This document shows positions 1 to 7,836 of a stretch of DNA of 32,139 nucleotides, piece by piece. Origin of the DNA: an uncultured Porphyromonas sp. (GTDB lineage Bacteria > Bacteroidota > Bacteroidia > Bacteroidales > Porphyromonadaceae). The notes under the pieces were generated by a model that saw only the letters and a program-made list of their open reading frames with translations, ran no database searches and was not told the DNA's origin. The first letter of the stretch is position 1; each line of letters opens with the position of its first letter. The stretch lies in contig NZ_CALIXW010000042.1 of the NCBI RefSeq assembly GCF_938046015.1, forward strand, positions 1-32,139, given 5' to 3'. Both the position numbers and the translations under genes were made by a program.

Positions 1-56
1 TCTGTTGTGTCATTACTTACTGTTTATGTGAATGGATTTTGTTAGTTAGCGTTGCC

Positions 57-1121
57 TTAGCCTTCTACGGTGAAGCGGAAGGCCGTCGTGGAGCGGAACT
101 CCTGCCCTGGGTCGAGGCGTGTCGAGGGGTATTCGGGACGATTGGGGCTATCGGGGTAGTGCTGCGTCTCCAGGCAGAGAGCGGCACGCGCAGGGTAGCG
201 GTGGCCGTGCTTGCCACGCATGTTGCCGCTCATCCAGTTGCCCGTGTAGAGCTGCACACCAGGCTGGTCGGTGTAGACCTCCATGACGATCCCTGTCTTG
301 GGCGAGGAGCAGCGTGCAGCGCGACCCAGTTTGCCCAGAGGCTTGTCGAGGATGTAGGTGTGGTCATAGCCGCGTGCCCAGACGAGCTGGTCCCAGGCGG
401 TGTCGATGCGCTCACCCACGAGATGAGGCTCACGGAAGTCCATGGGCGTACCCTCTACGGCCGCGGGGGCTCCGTAGGGGATAGCTGTCTCGTCGGTGGG
501 GAGGTATTCCTTGGCATCTATCTGCAGGCTGTGGTCGTGCACGGAGGCATCCCCGTCGCCAGAGAGATTGAAGTAGGAGTGATTCGTGAGGTTGAGAATG
601 GTGGGCTTGCTGGTGGTAGCGCGGTACTCGATCGTCAGCTCGTTCTCCTCCGTGAGTGTATAGATGACCTCTACGTGGAGCTCCCCGGGATAGCCCTCCT
701 CGCCGTCGGCAGCAACGTAGCGGAAGGCGATCTTATTCGTCGCAGTCTGCTCGGCGTCCCAGATGACGGCGTTGAAGCCCTTGAGCCCGCCGTGCAGTGC
801 GTTGGGTCCGTTGTTGATCGGGAGCTGATAGCTCTTCCCGTCGAGGCTGAAGCTGCCCTTGGCTACGCGGTTGGCATAGCGGCCACAGATGGCACCGAAG
901 TAGGCTTCCTCGCTATCGAGATACTCCTGGAGGCTGTCGTGTCCGATGACGACATCCGTCCAGCCCGAGTGGCTAGGGACGATGAGGGAGACGAGCTTGG
1001 CGCCTTGGTTGATGAAGTGTGCTTCGGCGCCTTGCTTATTGGTGAGGCTGTAGAGGCGTACCTCCTTGCCGTCGACGACCCCTTGGAAGGCCTTGGGGTC
1101 GAGTTGTGCTTTGTTGCTCAT
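57..1121 (-). CDS. galM: Aldose 1-epimerase (galactose mutarotase)
   Basis: Cytoplasmic enzyme interconverting the alpha and beta anomers of galactose and related aldoses, feeding the Leloir pathway. The 354-residue product has the normal family length. Visible family marks are NALHGG around His110, the TNHSYFNLSG segment with the catalytic His181, and LCLETQHYPDSPN near the C-terminus containing the catalytic-base Glu318. No signal peptide is seen, so unlike some Bacteroidetes mutarotases it is not obviously exported. The ATG at 1121 directly precedes the conserved N-terminal fold and lies about 50 bp below a good promoter, so the gene is probably transcribed alone. No other galactose gene lies beside it within the window; what lies beyond position 1 is unknown. 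A long open frame on the opposite strand is only its codon shadow. Confidence 0.95.
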   Translation of the reverse strand: MSNKAQLDPKAFQGVVDGKEVRLYSLTNKQGAEAHFINQGAKLVSLIVPSHSGWTDVVIGHDSLQEYLDSEEAYFGAICGRYANRVAKGSFSLDGKSYQLPINNGPNALHGGLKGFNAVIWDAEQTATNKIAFRYVAADGEEGYPGELHVEVIYTLTEENELTIEYRATTSKPTILNLTNHSYFNLSGDGDASVHDHSLQIDAKEYLPTDETAIPYGAPAAVEGTPMDFREPHLVGERIDTAWDQLVWARGYDHTYILDKPLGKLGRAARCSSPKTGIVMEVYTDQPGVQLYTGNWMSGNMRGKHGHRYPARAALCLETQHYPDSPNRPEYPSTRLDPGQEFRSTTAFRFTVEG

Positions 1122-1170
1122 AGCAAGTGTAGTCTATTGCTTGTATATTAAGGAGCGGAGATTGCGACCT

Positions 1171-1200
1171 CAAATATACAAAAACTTCGTACATAGCCAA
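1171..1200 (-). promoter_or_regulatory. galM promoter, Bacteroidetes sigma-ABfr type
   Basis: On the minus strand TATATTTG (1178-1171) matches the Bacteroidetes -7 consensus TAnnTTTG. TTGG (1200-1197), 18 bp upstream, fits the -33 element. It predicts a 5' leader of about 45 nt before galM. Confidence 0.7.
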
Positions 1201-1387
1201 GATAAATGCCTACCCTTGGCGCCTAGATCGGGCATATCATCTGCAGCATCCGCGCGAGGAATAACCCTAAGTCCGTGCCGCTCATCTACTGGCTAAGCCC
1301 TCTCGCAGGTCGCAGACTTACTGCCGAAGTACGCTCGCCAGTGTAAGCGAGGCAGCGTAGCGCGGTGACAGCTAAGGTGCAGCGCTC

Positions 1388-1469
1388 TGAAGGATATCCC
1401 TCAACCTTCTGACTGCTATCCCTCAGCCTCCTGACTGACGTCCCTCAGCTCCCCCACTGATATCCCTCA
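1388..1469 (-). repeat. Four-unit 22-bp palindrome array (copy A)
   Basis: Four 16-bp imperfect palindromes begin at 1388, 1410, 1432 and 1454, separated by 6-bp spacers: TGAAGGATATCCCTCA, TGACTGCTATCCCTCA, TGACTGACGTCCCTCA and CCACTGATATCCCTCA. Read on the minus strand the central tetranucleotides run ATAT, ACGT, ATAG, ATAT, the order found in the plus-oriented copy at 19296-19377, so this copy is inverted relative to that one. It lies about 190 bp upstream of the galM promoter. Confidence 0.9.
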
Positions 1470-1566
1470 CGGAGCCTCCCCCTGATGCTGTGTGCTGTCT
1501 CACGGCGCGTCGCAGCCTTGTCATCATTAAGAACAGGCTAAGCCTTAGCCTACAACTTAAACGAAC

Positions 1567-1641
1567 AGAGCCCTAGGAGGGTGACACGCGTGACGAGCAG
1601 CTGCTGCCGCTGTGATCTGCGTGTCGCCTTCGTAGGGCTCT
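1567..1641. other. Long hairpin, possible terminator or small RNA
   Basis: AGAGCCCTA (1567-1575) pairs perfectly with TAGGGCTCT (1633-1641). Inside, GTGACACGC pairs with GCGTGTCGC with one mismatch, giving a roughly 75-nt imperfect hairpin. The plus-strand side is followed by TTCTTT, like an intrinsic terminator, but no plus-strand gene is visible upstream. It could end the CDF-side transcript in the other direction or be a small stand-alone RNA. I could not match it to SRP RNA or 6S RNA. Confidence 0.45.
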
Positions 1642-1697
1642 TTCTTTGCTTAGACTGTGCTGGAGGCTCAGCCTCTTGAGGGCTTCTTCGTCCCTCG

Positions 1698-1716
1698 CTC
1701 TATATAATAATGGTAG
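1698..1716 (-). repeat. AT-rich motif related to the 13137 repeat units (region A)
   Basis: On the minus strand it reads CTACCATTATTATATAGAG. It shares TTATTATAT with the repeats at 13137-13224, the pair at 29485-29522 and the palindrome at 9331-9350. It is a single copy here, about 230 bp from the palindrome array of the same gap. Confidence 0.45.
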
Positions 1717-1765
1717 GGGCTGAGGGGGGATCGGGGCGTAGCTTAGCCTCAGTCGTGGAGGCTGG

Positions 1766-2674
1766 CTAAGCGGGCTCGACGTGGATGCTGATATGCGTCT
1801 CCCAGCCAAAGCGCTCCATGAGGCTCTGCTCGAGCCTTATAGTCACCTCGTGTCCCTCGTGTACGGTCATGCTTCCCGAGACGAGGATGTCGACCTCGAT
1901 GGCATAGCACTGGCCGAGGCTGCGCGTATGGAGCTGGTTGATCCCCTTCACCTCCTCGGCGGCGTAGATGATACTGCGGATCTCCTCCTCGACCTCGGGG
2001 CTGAGGCAGACCTCAGTGAGCTCCTTGCACGCTGGCAGTAGTGAGCTCCAGCCCATGTAAATGATGCATAGGCTGACGATGGCCGCTGCGAGCGGCTCGA
2101 GGAAGAGCCCTCGAGGCCCGAGGGCGATGGCTCCCGAGATCCCCAGCAGTACGGCGCAGAGTGTGAGCATGTCTCCTCTGTGGTCGAGGGCCTTGGTACG
2201 CAGCGCCGAGCTGTCGAGCCGCTGAGCCCAGCGCTGGGTATAGAGGTAGAGGCCGAGCTTGATGATGAGGGAGAGGGCTGCGATCAGTAGGGTGAGCCTA
2301 CTCGGCTGGGGGAGGACGAGCTTGCCTAGCAGCAGCTGGAGCGTCGTGCTGAGGCTCCGATAGAGGAGGGAGACCCCGACGCCGAGCATGACGCCCGCCA
2401 TGACGAGGGTGGCGAGCGTCTCGAACTTGCCGTGCCCATAGTGGTGGTCTTCATCCTGGGGCTTGCCCGAGATGTGGATGAAGATTAGGGCAATGAGGTC
2501 GGTGGCGAAGTCGGAGAGCGAGTTGATCGCCTCGGCGATCATGGCGCTACTATGCCCGAGGATACCTACGGTGAGCTTGAGGACGACGAGCAGCGCATTG
2601 GAGAGGCTCCCTAGGAGCGTGACCCTGAGGATCTTCTCTGTGCGAGGGGCTAGCCTGCTAGCACTGCGCTCCAT
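1766..2674 (-). CDS. Cation diffusion facilitator family transporter
   Basis: Inner-membrane divalent metal/proton antiporter of the CDF (FieF/ZitB) family, expected to export Zn, Fe, Mn or similar ions. The 302-residue product has several hydrophobic helices from about residue 20 to 215. HSSAMIAEAINSLSD (41-55) in TM2 and DHRGD (164-168) in TM5 carry the metal-site acidic and histidine positions. DEDHHYGHGKFE (74-85) is the typical histidine-rich loop. A soluble ferredoxin-like domain of about 90 residues follows and ends with HISIHVEP. The start overlaps the end of hemG by 17 bp, implying co-transcription as the last gene of the dnaN-led operon. Metal specificity cannot be read from the sequence. 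The stop codon sits inside a GGCTAAGC inverted repeat. Confidence 0.93.
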   Translation of the reverse strand: MERSASRLAPRTEKILRVTLLGSLSNALLVVLKLTVGILGHSSAMIAEAINSLSDFATDLIALIFIHISGKPQDEDHHYGHGKFETLATLVMAGVMLGVGVSLLYRSLSTTLQLLLGKLVLPQPSRLTLLIAALSLIIKLGLYLYTQRWAQRLDSSALRTKALDHRGDMLTLCAVLLGISGAIALGPRGLFLEPLAAAIVSLCIIYMGWSSLLPACKELTEVCLSPEVEEEIRSIIYAAEEVKGINQLHTRSLGQCYAIEVDILVSGSMTVHEGHEVTIRLEQSLMERFGWETHISIHVEPA

Positions 2675-4040
2675 GGCTCGAGCGTATGATCGAGTCTGTG
2701 ATGAGAGCGGCCTGCTTGACGCGGTCCGCCATGCCTATGCCGTCTCGGATAGCCCCAGCGAGGTGGAGCCCAGGGTAGCGCGTCTCGAGACGCTGGATCT
2801 GCTCGAGACGCTCCTCACTGCCCGCCTCGTACTGCGGGATGGCGTAGCGGTGGCGGAAGATATGGAAGACTCGGGGCGGAGTGGTGACCCCTAGGATGCG
2901 CTCGAGACGCTCCGTGACCAGCTGCCTGATCTCCTCGTCGCTATAGTCGATCACCTCGGGGGCACGCATGCCGCCTAGGAAGATGGAGAGCATCGAGGCC
3001 CCTGCGTGGGGCACGCGATCGGGGAAGCAGGCGCCTGGGTTGAGTATGCCGAGGACCTTGCTGTCCTCCGAGGAGGGGAAGAGTCCTCCGAAGGCATGGA
3101 ACTGAGGTAAGGCTTGCTCCACGCCCCAGGCAACCTGTACGATAGGGGCGTAGCGTAGTGCGGTGATGGGGGTGAGCTCGGCTTCCGAGAGGAAGGGGAG
3201 TAGCGTCGGTAGCTCGTAGGCTGGGGCGGTCGAGATGACTTGGCGGGCCTCTAGCTGCTGCGGCTGCCCATCTCGGGTGTAGCGGATAAGCCAGTGGTCA
3301 CCCTCGGGAGCTATCTGGCAGCTCTCTGCTCCGAGGATTAGGGCTTCCTCTCCGAGTGCCTCTCCGAGCGTCGAGACTAGCTGCTGCAGGCCACCATGGA
3401 CGGAGAAGACCTCCCTGGTCGCGAGCCGGTCACGGTCGCTCTTAGGCTCCTTGCGCTTGGCTATGGCTCCGCGGATGAAGGAGCCGTAGTTTTGCTCCAG
3501 CGCGTAGAGCTTCGGCAGCGCGAAGCGGGTGATGAGGCGCTCGGGATCACCCGCATAGATCCCGCCGATGAAGGGATCTACGGCGTAGCGCAGGAAGTCC
3601 CTGCCGAGGCGACGGCGCACCAGTTCGGCCAGAGGCTCGTTGGGATCGCTCCCAGCTGCGCGGAAGGGCTCGGTGAGGAGGCGTAGCTTGTCTCGGAAGG
3701 AGAAAAGCGGGGTCTGTAGCCCAGACTTGGGCCCAGAGGGGAGGGGGAAGAGGCTTTGCTTGCCCTTGTGTGTCTTGAGGATGAGGCGACGCGCAGCGCT
3801 GGGGTCGGCGATCTGCTTGAGCTCGGGGAACTGCTGGAGGAGCTCGGCGAGCTCGGCGTTCCCAATGACGCCTGTACTCGGTCCCTGCTCGAAGGTGAAG
3901 CCAGCCTCATGGTGGCTCTGGATCACGCCGCCGATGTGCTGAGTGCGCTCTAGGATCTGTACGCTGTATCCAGCTTGCTGTAGCTGGAGGGCTGCGGTGA
4001 GTCCCGTGAGCCCTGCGCCGATGATGGCTATGTCGATCAT
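2658..4040 (-). CDS. hemG: Protoporphyrinogen oxidase, FAD-dependent
   Basis: Oxidises protoporphyrinogen IX to protoporphyrin IX, the penultimate step of haem synthesis. The 460-residue product opens with the FAD-binding Rossmann motif GAGLTGLTAA (8-17) and the acidic strand end LER at about 30-32. It has the amine-oxidase/PPO middle domain and closes with HLAGAIRDGIGMADRVKQA, the second FAD-contact segment of HemY-type enzymes. Length is typical for this family. It starts 15 bp after recN and overlaps the CDF gene. No other haem gene is in the window, so whether this organism makes haem completely or only finishes scavenged porphyrin cannot be decided here. A related flavin amine oxidase is the main alternative, but the C-terminus favours PPO. 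Confidence 0.9.
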   Translation of the reverse strand: MIDIAIIGAGLTGLTAALQLQQAGYSVQILERTQHIGGVIQSHHEAGFTFEQGPSTGVIGNAELAELLQQFPELKQIADPSAARRLILKTHKGKQSLFPLPSGPKSGLQTPLFSFRDKLRLLTEPFRAAGSDPNEPLAELVRRRLGRDFLRYAVDPFIGGIYAGDPERLITRFALPKLYALEQNYGSFIRGAIAKRKEPKSDRDRLATREVFSVHGGLQQLVSTLGEALGEEALILGAESCQIAPEGDHWLIRYTRDGQPQQLEARQVISTAPAYELPTLLPFLSEAELTPITALRYAPIVQVAWGVEQALPQFHAFGGLFPSSEDSKVLGILNPGACFPDRVPHAGASMLSIFLGGMRAPEVIDYSDEEIRQLVTERLERILGVTTPPRVFHIFRHRYAIPQYEAGSEERLEQIQRLETRYPGLHLAGAIRDGIGMADRVKQAALITDSIIRSSHGAQC

Positions 4041-4055
4041 GCTTTGCCTCTTGGC

Positions 4056-5723
4056 TTAGTCCTTGACAGAGTCGAGCAGGGCACGGGCTGCGGCTCGGCT
4101 CACCTGGCTGAGTTGGCTACCGCTCTGCATACGAGCGATCTCGTCGACGCGCTCCTCCTCGGAGAGGTGGCGGATATGGCTGCGTGTGCTGTCGGAGCCG
4201 TGCTCCTTATATATGTAGAAGTGGTCTACGCCCGCGGCCGCGATCTGCGGCAGATGCGTCACGGCCATGACCTGCATGCTCTGCCCCATGCGGCGTAGTA
4301 TGGTGGCGATACGCTCGGCGGTCTCTCCCGAGACGCCTGTGTCGATCTCGTCGAAGATGATCGTGGGTAGGCTCCTCCGGTCAGCGATCAGCGCCTTGAG
4401 GGCGAGCATGAGGCGCGAGATCTCCCCGCCCGAGGCGATGTCTGCTACGGGCTCGGGAGCGATGTCCTTGTTGGCGGAGAAGAGGAAGGTAACTTGGTCT
4501 ATGCCCATACTCCCTGGGCTGTCGAGCTGCTGCAGCTCGATGAGGAAGCGGACATAGGGCATCCCGAGCTCTCGGAGCGAGCTGAGGAGGGCGCCTTCAA
4601 TCGCTCTGGCCGCAGTGATGCGTAGCTCGCGTAGCTCGAGCGCCTTGCTTAGGAGCGCCTCTCCCGAGGCGGCAAGCGCTTCCCTGAGCTGGCTGAGCTC
4701 TTCGTCGGAACTGGTGATCTGGGTGAGCTGATCGGACAGCTGCTCCTTGATCTCTAGGAGCTCGTTGCAGTCCTCCACGTTGTGCTTGTGCAGCAGCCCA
4801 CGGATGAGGTCGATGCGCTCCTGGATGCGTGCCAGGCGCTTGGGGCTAAAGGTGACGCTCTCACCCTCGTCGGCCAGCGTCGCCGCTAGGTCCTGGGCCT
4901 CGATGCGGAGGCTCTGCAGGCGCTCGCACCACTCCTCTGCCGAGCTGTGGTAGGCACGTATGCTCTCCACTGACTTGAGGGCGTAGGCTAGGGCTTGGAT
5001 GGCTCCCGACTCATCGTCCTCTAGGGCGGAGACGGCCTGCTGCAGCACGCTCTGGATCTCCTGGGCGTGGGCGAGCTGCTTCTCTTCCTCCTCGAGCCCT
5101 TCTAGCTCCTCGGCCTCGATGTCGGCCTCCTCGAGCTGGTCGTAGAGGAACTGTAGGTAGTCCTGCTCCTTGCGCAGGCTCTCCGCGCGGGTCTGCGTCT
5201 CCTCGAGCTGCTTGGCTAGTGCCCTGTGGGCATGGTACTGCCGCTGGTAGTCCTGCAGCAGTGCGCCGCTCCCGCCGTAGAGATCTAGGACGGAGAGCTG
5301 GAACTGTGCGTCCCCGAGCAGCAGGTTCTTGTGCTGGGAGTGTATGTCGATAAGGTACTCGCTGAGGTGCTTCAGTAGGCTCAGCGAGGCGGGCGTGTCG
5401 TTGACGAAGGCACGGCTCTTGCCCTTGGCCGTGATCTCGCGGCGGATGATGCACTCCTCTTCGTCGGCCTCTATGTCTTCCTCCTCCAGCATGGCACTGG
5501 CAGCAGCATCCAGCTGGGAGAAGTGTGCCTCGATGACGCAGCGCTCGGCGCCCGTCAGTAGGGTCGAGCTATCCGCCCTCTGCCCCATCAGCAGCCCGAT
5601 GGCGCCGAGGATGATGCTCTTACCTGCTCCCGTCTCCCCCGTGATGACGGAGAAGCGAGGCGAGAACTCTATGATGAGCTCCTCGATGAGGACGAAATTC
5701 TTAATGCTGAGTCGTGTAAGCAT
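4056..5723 (-). CDS. recN: DNA repair ATPase RecN
   Basis: SMC-like ATPase acting in double-strand break repair. The N-terminal ATPase half begins MLTRLSIKNFVLIEEL with Walker A GETGAGKS (29-36). Long Glu/Gln/Leu-rich coiled-coil arms occupy roughly residues 150-370. The C-terminal half carries the ABC signature region ASGGEISRLMLALK and Walker B IIFDEIDTGVSG, with Asp458 in FDE. The length of 555 is normal for RecN. Its ATG is 106 bp below the coaBC stop, the largest internal gap of this operon; I saw no TAnnTTTG box there. SOS control cannot be assessed because no LexA-type operator was recognised. Confidence 0.97.
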   Translation of the reverse strand: MLTRLSIKNFVLIEELIIEFSPRFSVITGETGAGKSIILGAIGLLMGQRADSSTLLTGAERCVIEAHFSQLDAAASAMLEEEDIEADEEECIIRREITAKGKSRAFVNDTPASLSLLKHLSEYLIDIHSQHKNLLLGDAQFQLSVLDLYGGSGALLQDYQRQYHAHRALAKQLEETQTRAESLRKEQDYLQFLYDQLEEADIEAEELEGLEEEEKQLAHAQEIQSVLQQAVSALEDDESGAIQALAYALKSVESIRAYHSSAEEWCERLQSLRIEAQDLAATLADEGESVTFSPKRLARIQERIDLIRGLLHKHNVEDCNELLEIKEQLSDQLTQITSSDEELSQLREALAASGEALLSKALELRELRITAARAIEGALLSSLRELGMPYVRFLIELQQLDSPGSMGIDQVTFLFSANKDIAPEPVADIASGGEISRLMLALKALIADRRSLPTIIFDEIDTGVSGETAERIATILRRMGQSMQVMAVTHLPQIAAAGVDHFYIYKEHGSDSTRSHIRHLSEEERVDEIARMQSGSQLSQVSRAAARALLDSVKD

Positions 5724-5829
5724 AATCCACTACAAGGGGTAAGGAAGATGTGGGGCAAGGGAGAGCGGTGCGGAGATCCTGGGGGGGCAGAGGGGCAAGG
5801 TCGTCTCCTCGCGGCTCGGACGGTCGTGC

Positions 5830-7038
5830 TTAGGCCTCGAGACGCTTGGCGACGAAGTCGGCGATGTCGTGGGCGACGGCCTCCTTGGTCTTCAGTTCGT
5901 AGGCCTCGATAGCCCCTTCGCGATCGAAGAGCGTAACCTTGTTGGTTGGATAGGCAAAGCCCGCGCCAGCGTCCTGCAGACTGTTGAGGATGATGGCATC
6001 GAAGTTCTTGCGCTGCATCTTACGCTTGGCCTCCTCGACGCCCGCGTCACTCTCGAGGGCGAAGCCCATGAAGTACTGCCACGGCTCCTTAGCTAGGCCG
6101 AGGGTCGCGGCGATGTCGGGATTCTGCACCAGCTCGAGCTCGAGGCAGTCCTCCCCCTCGCGCTTGATCTTGGTCGCGGAGCTGTAGCGGGGGCGGTAGT
6201 CGGCTACGGCGGCAGCGAAGATCGCTAGGTGTGCCGTCCCGATACGCTCCTGACAGGCTGCCAGCATCTCCTCTGCTGTCGTGACGGGGATGAGCTCCAC
6301 GCGCTCGCTGGGCTTGAGGCTGCTGGGGCCAAGGATAAGGCTGACCTCAGCTCCGCGGCGAGCGAACTCATCCGCCAGCGCTATGCCCATGCGCCCCGAG
6401 GAGTGGTTCCCGATGAAGCGCACGGGGTCAATGGCCTCATGCGTGGGGCCTGCTGTGATCAGCACGCGACGTCCCTCGAGGTCGAGGCTCTCGGTGAAGT
6501 AGTCCTCCAGGATGGAGACGATGACCTCGGGCTCCTCCATGCGTCCCTTGCCTACGAGGTGGCTGGCGAGCTCGCCCGACTGGGACTCGATGATATAGTT
6601 CCCTCGCTGGGCGAGCAGCTCGAGGTTGTCGAGGGTGGAGGGATGTGCCGCCATGTCGAGGTCCATAGCGGGGGCGACGAAGACGGGAGCCTTCATCGAG
6701 AGGTAGGTCGTGATGAGCATGTTGTCTGCTACACCATGGGCCATCTTCCCGATGGTGGCAGCCGTAGCAGGCGCTATGACCATAGCGTCGGCCCAGAGAC
6801 CGATATCTACGTGGCTATTCCATGTGCCGTCTCGACCGCTGAAGAACTCGCTGATGACGGGCCGTGAGCTCAGTGCCGAGAGCGTGATCGGGGTGATGAA
6901 CTCCTTCCCCGCTGGGGTGATGACGATCTGTACCTCCGCCCCTGCCTTGACGAGCAGGCGGGTGAGGGTGGCTGCCTTGTAGGCTGCGATACTCCCCGAG
7001 ATGCCTAGTACGATGTGCTTGCCTTGTAGTACGCCCAT
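5830..7038 (-). CDS. coaBC: Bifunctional CoaBC: PPC decarboxylase / phosphopantothenate-cysteine ligase
   Basis: Couples cysteine to 4'-phosphopantothenate and decarboxylates the product, two steps of coenzyme A synthesis. I start it at the ATG at 7038 (402 residues), because MGVLQGKHIVLGISGSIAAYK is the usual family N-terminus and an earlier in-frame start would lie inside the exonuclease gene. The flavoprotein CoaC part has the catalytic His76 (NSHVDIGLWAD), PAMDLDM (123-129) and GRMEEP (165-170). The CoaB part begins near ITAGPTHEAIDPVRFIGNHS (194-213) and continues with the SSGRMG dimer and nucleotide segment. Oddity: where the classical CoaC flap reads ACG, this protein has ASH, putting Ser159 at the catalytic cysteine position. 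The PAMN asparagine is Asp126. The exonuclease stop lies 5 bp upstream. Confidence 0.95.
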   Translation of the reverse strand: MGVLQGKHIVLGISGSIAAYKAATLTRLLVKAGAEVQIVITPAGKEFITPITLSALSSRPVISEFFSGRDGTWNSHVDIGLWADAMVIAPATAATIGKMAHGVADNMLITTYLSMKAPVFVAPAMDLDMAAHPSTLDNLELLAQRGNYIIESQSGELASHLVGKGRMEEPEVIVSILEDYFTESLDLEGRRVLITAGPTHEAIDPVRFIGNHSSGRMGIALADEFARRGAEVSLILGPSSLKPSERVELIPVTTAEEMLAACQERIGTAHLAIFAAAVADYRPRYSSATKIKREGEDCLELELVQNPDIAATLGLAKEPWQYFMGFALESDAGVEEAKRKMQRKNFDAIILNSLQDAGAGFAYPTNKVTLFDREGAIEAYELKTKEAVAHDIADFVAKRLEA

Positions 7039-7043
7039 ACTCC

Positions 7044-7814
7044 TTACTTCGCAATGAGGCTCTGATAGACGCGGGTGAACCAAGCCTTGGTCTCGAGGGG
7101 GAACTGTGCCCCCTGTACCCAGCCATAGTAGCCTGGGTCACGGAGCAGCACCTCCTTCAGGCGCTGCCCACGGTACTTGCCGAAGTTGATGATGATCTCG
7201 TCCTGCTCGTCGTAGGCTAGCATCCCAGCGAAGTCTACGGTGCGCCCATAGCTGGAGAACTTTGCCAGGGCTGCGATGTCATTCTGCAGCTCGTCGGGGT
7301 AGTGATCTAGCTGTGCCTGTAGCACCTCGTAGGTAGCCTGGGTGTCGGCGTCCGCAGCATGGGCGTTGGTCAGCTCCTTGCCGCAGTAGAACTTGTAGGC
7401 AGCCTCGAGGGTGCGACGCTCCAGCTTGTGGTAGATCGTCTGCACGTCCACGAAGCGGCGGTCGCTGAAGTCTACCGCGATCCCCGCCCGAAGGAACTCC
7501 TCCACGAGCATGGGCACGTCGAAGCGATTGGAATTGAAGCCAATGATGTCGCATCCGTCAATCCACTCGTAGAGGCTACGGGCTACCTGGGCGAAGGTCG
7601 GCTGGTTGGCTACATCCTCGTCGGTGATGCCATGCACCGCCGTAGCTGCGGCTGGGATGGGCATGCCGGGGTTGATGCGGCGTGTCTTGGTCTCCTCCTC
7701 GCCGTCGGGATGTACCTTGAGTATGGAGATCTCGACGATGCGGTCACGCGTGATCTGCACCCCCGTAGTCTCCAGGTCGAAGACTACGGCAGGGCGTTGG
7801 AGCTGTAGTTTCAT
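7044..7814 (-). CDS. DnaQ-like 3'-5' exonuclease (DEDDh)
   Basis: A 256-residue 3'-5' exonuclease of the DNA polymerase III epsilon type. Exo I is FDLETTG (12-18) with Asp13 and Glu15, Exo II is GFNSNRFDVPML, and Exo III is HAADADTQAT with its His and Asp, so the DEDDh catalytic set is complete. The C-terminal 60 residues (INFGKYRGQRLKEVLLRDPGYYGWV) resemble the small C-terminal domain of exonuclease X-like proteins. It sits 22 bp below dnaN and 5 bp above coaBC. The dnaN neighbour fits a proofreading or repair role with the sliding clamp, but whether this is the replicative epsilon subunit is not decidable because Bacteroidetes PolC/DnaE arrangements vary. Confidence 0.9.
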   Translation of the reverse strand: MKLQLQRPAVVFDLETTGVQITRDRIVEISILKVHPDGEEETKTRRINPGMPIPAAATAVHGITDEDVANQPTFAQVARSLYEWIDGCDIIGFNSNRFDVPMLVEEFLRAGIAVDFSDRRFVDVQTIYHKLERRTLEAAYKFYCGKELTNAHAADADTQATYEVLQAQLDHYPDELQNDIAALAKFSSYGRTVDFAGMLAYDEQDEIIINFGKYRGQRLKEVLLRDPGYYGWVQGAQFPLETKAWFTRVYQSLIAK

Positions 7815-7836
7815 GTCTGTCTAGATAGCCTGGCGT

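Larger units (their letters stand above)
1122..1765. other. Intergenic region between galM and the CDF transporter gene
   Basis: This 644-bp gap has no convincing gene; short open frames lack family features. It holds the galM promoter (1171-1200), one four-unit palindrome array (1388-1469), a compact inverted repeat GGCTAAGCCTTAGCC (1536-1550), a long hairpin (1567-1641), an AT-rich motif containing TATATAATAA (1698-1716), and an inverted repeat GCTTAGCC/GGCTAAGC (1741-1771) that overlaps the stop codon of the CDF gene. Confidence 0.75.

Noticed and set aside
39..1151. Long plus-strand open frame (370 codons) opposite galM
   Set aside because: It lies almost wholly antisense to a clear aldose 1-epimerase and its translation shows no family features; GC-rich codon use produces such shadow frames.
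1573..1809. Minus-strand 78-codon frame after the CDF gene
   Set aside because: It overlaps the CDF end in another frame and the hairpin region; its composition (Ser, Arg, Pro) is that of frame-shifted GC-rich DNA.
7039..7083. Upstream start for coaBC giving 15 extra residues
   Set aside because: The added residues would overlap the exonuclease coding end and do not resemble the family N-terminus; the ATG at 7038 gives the standard start.
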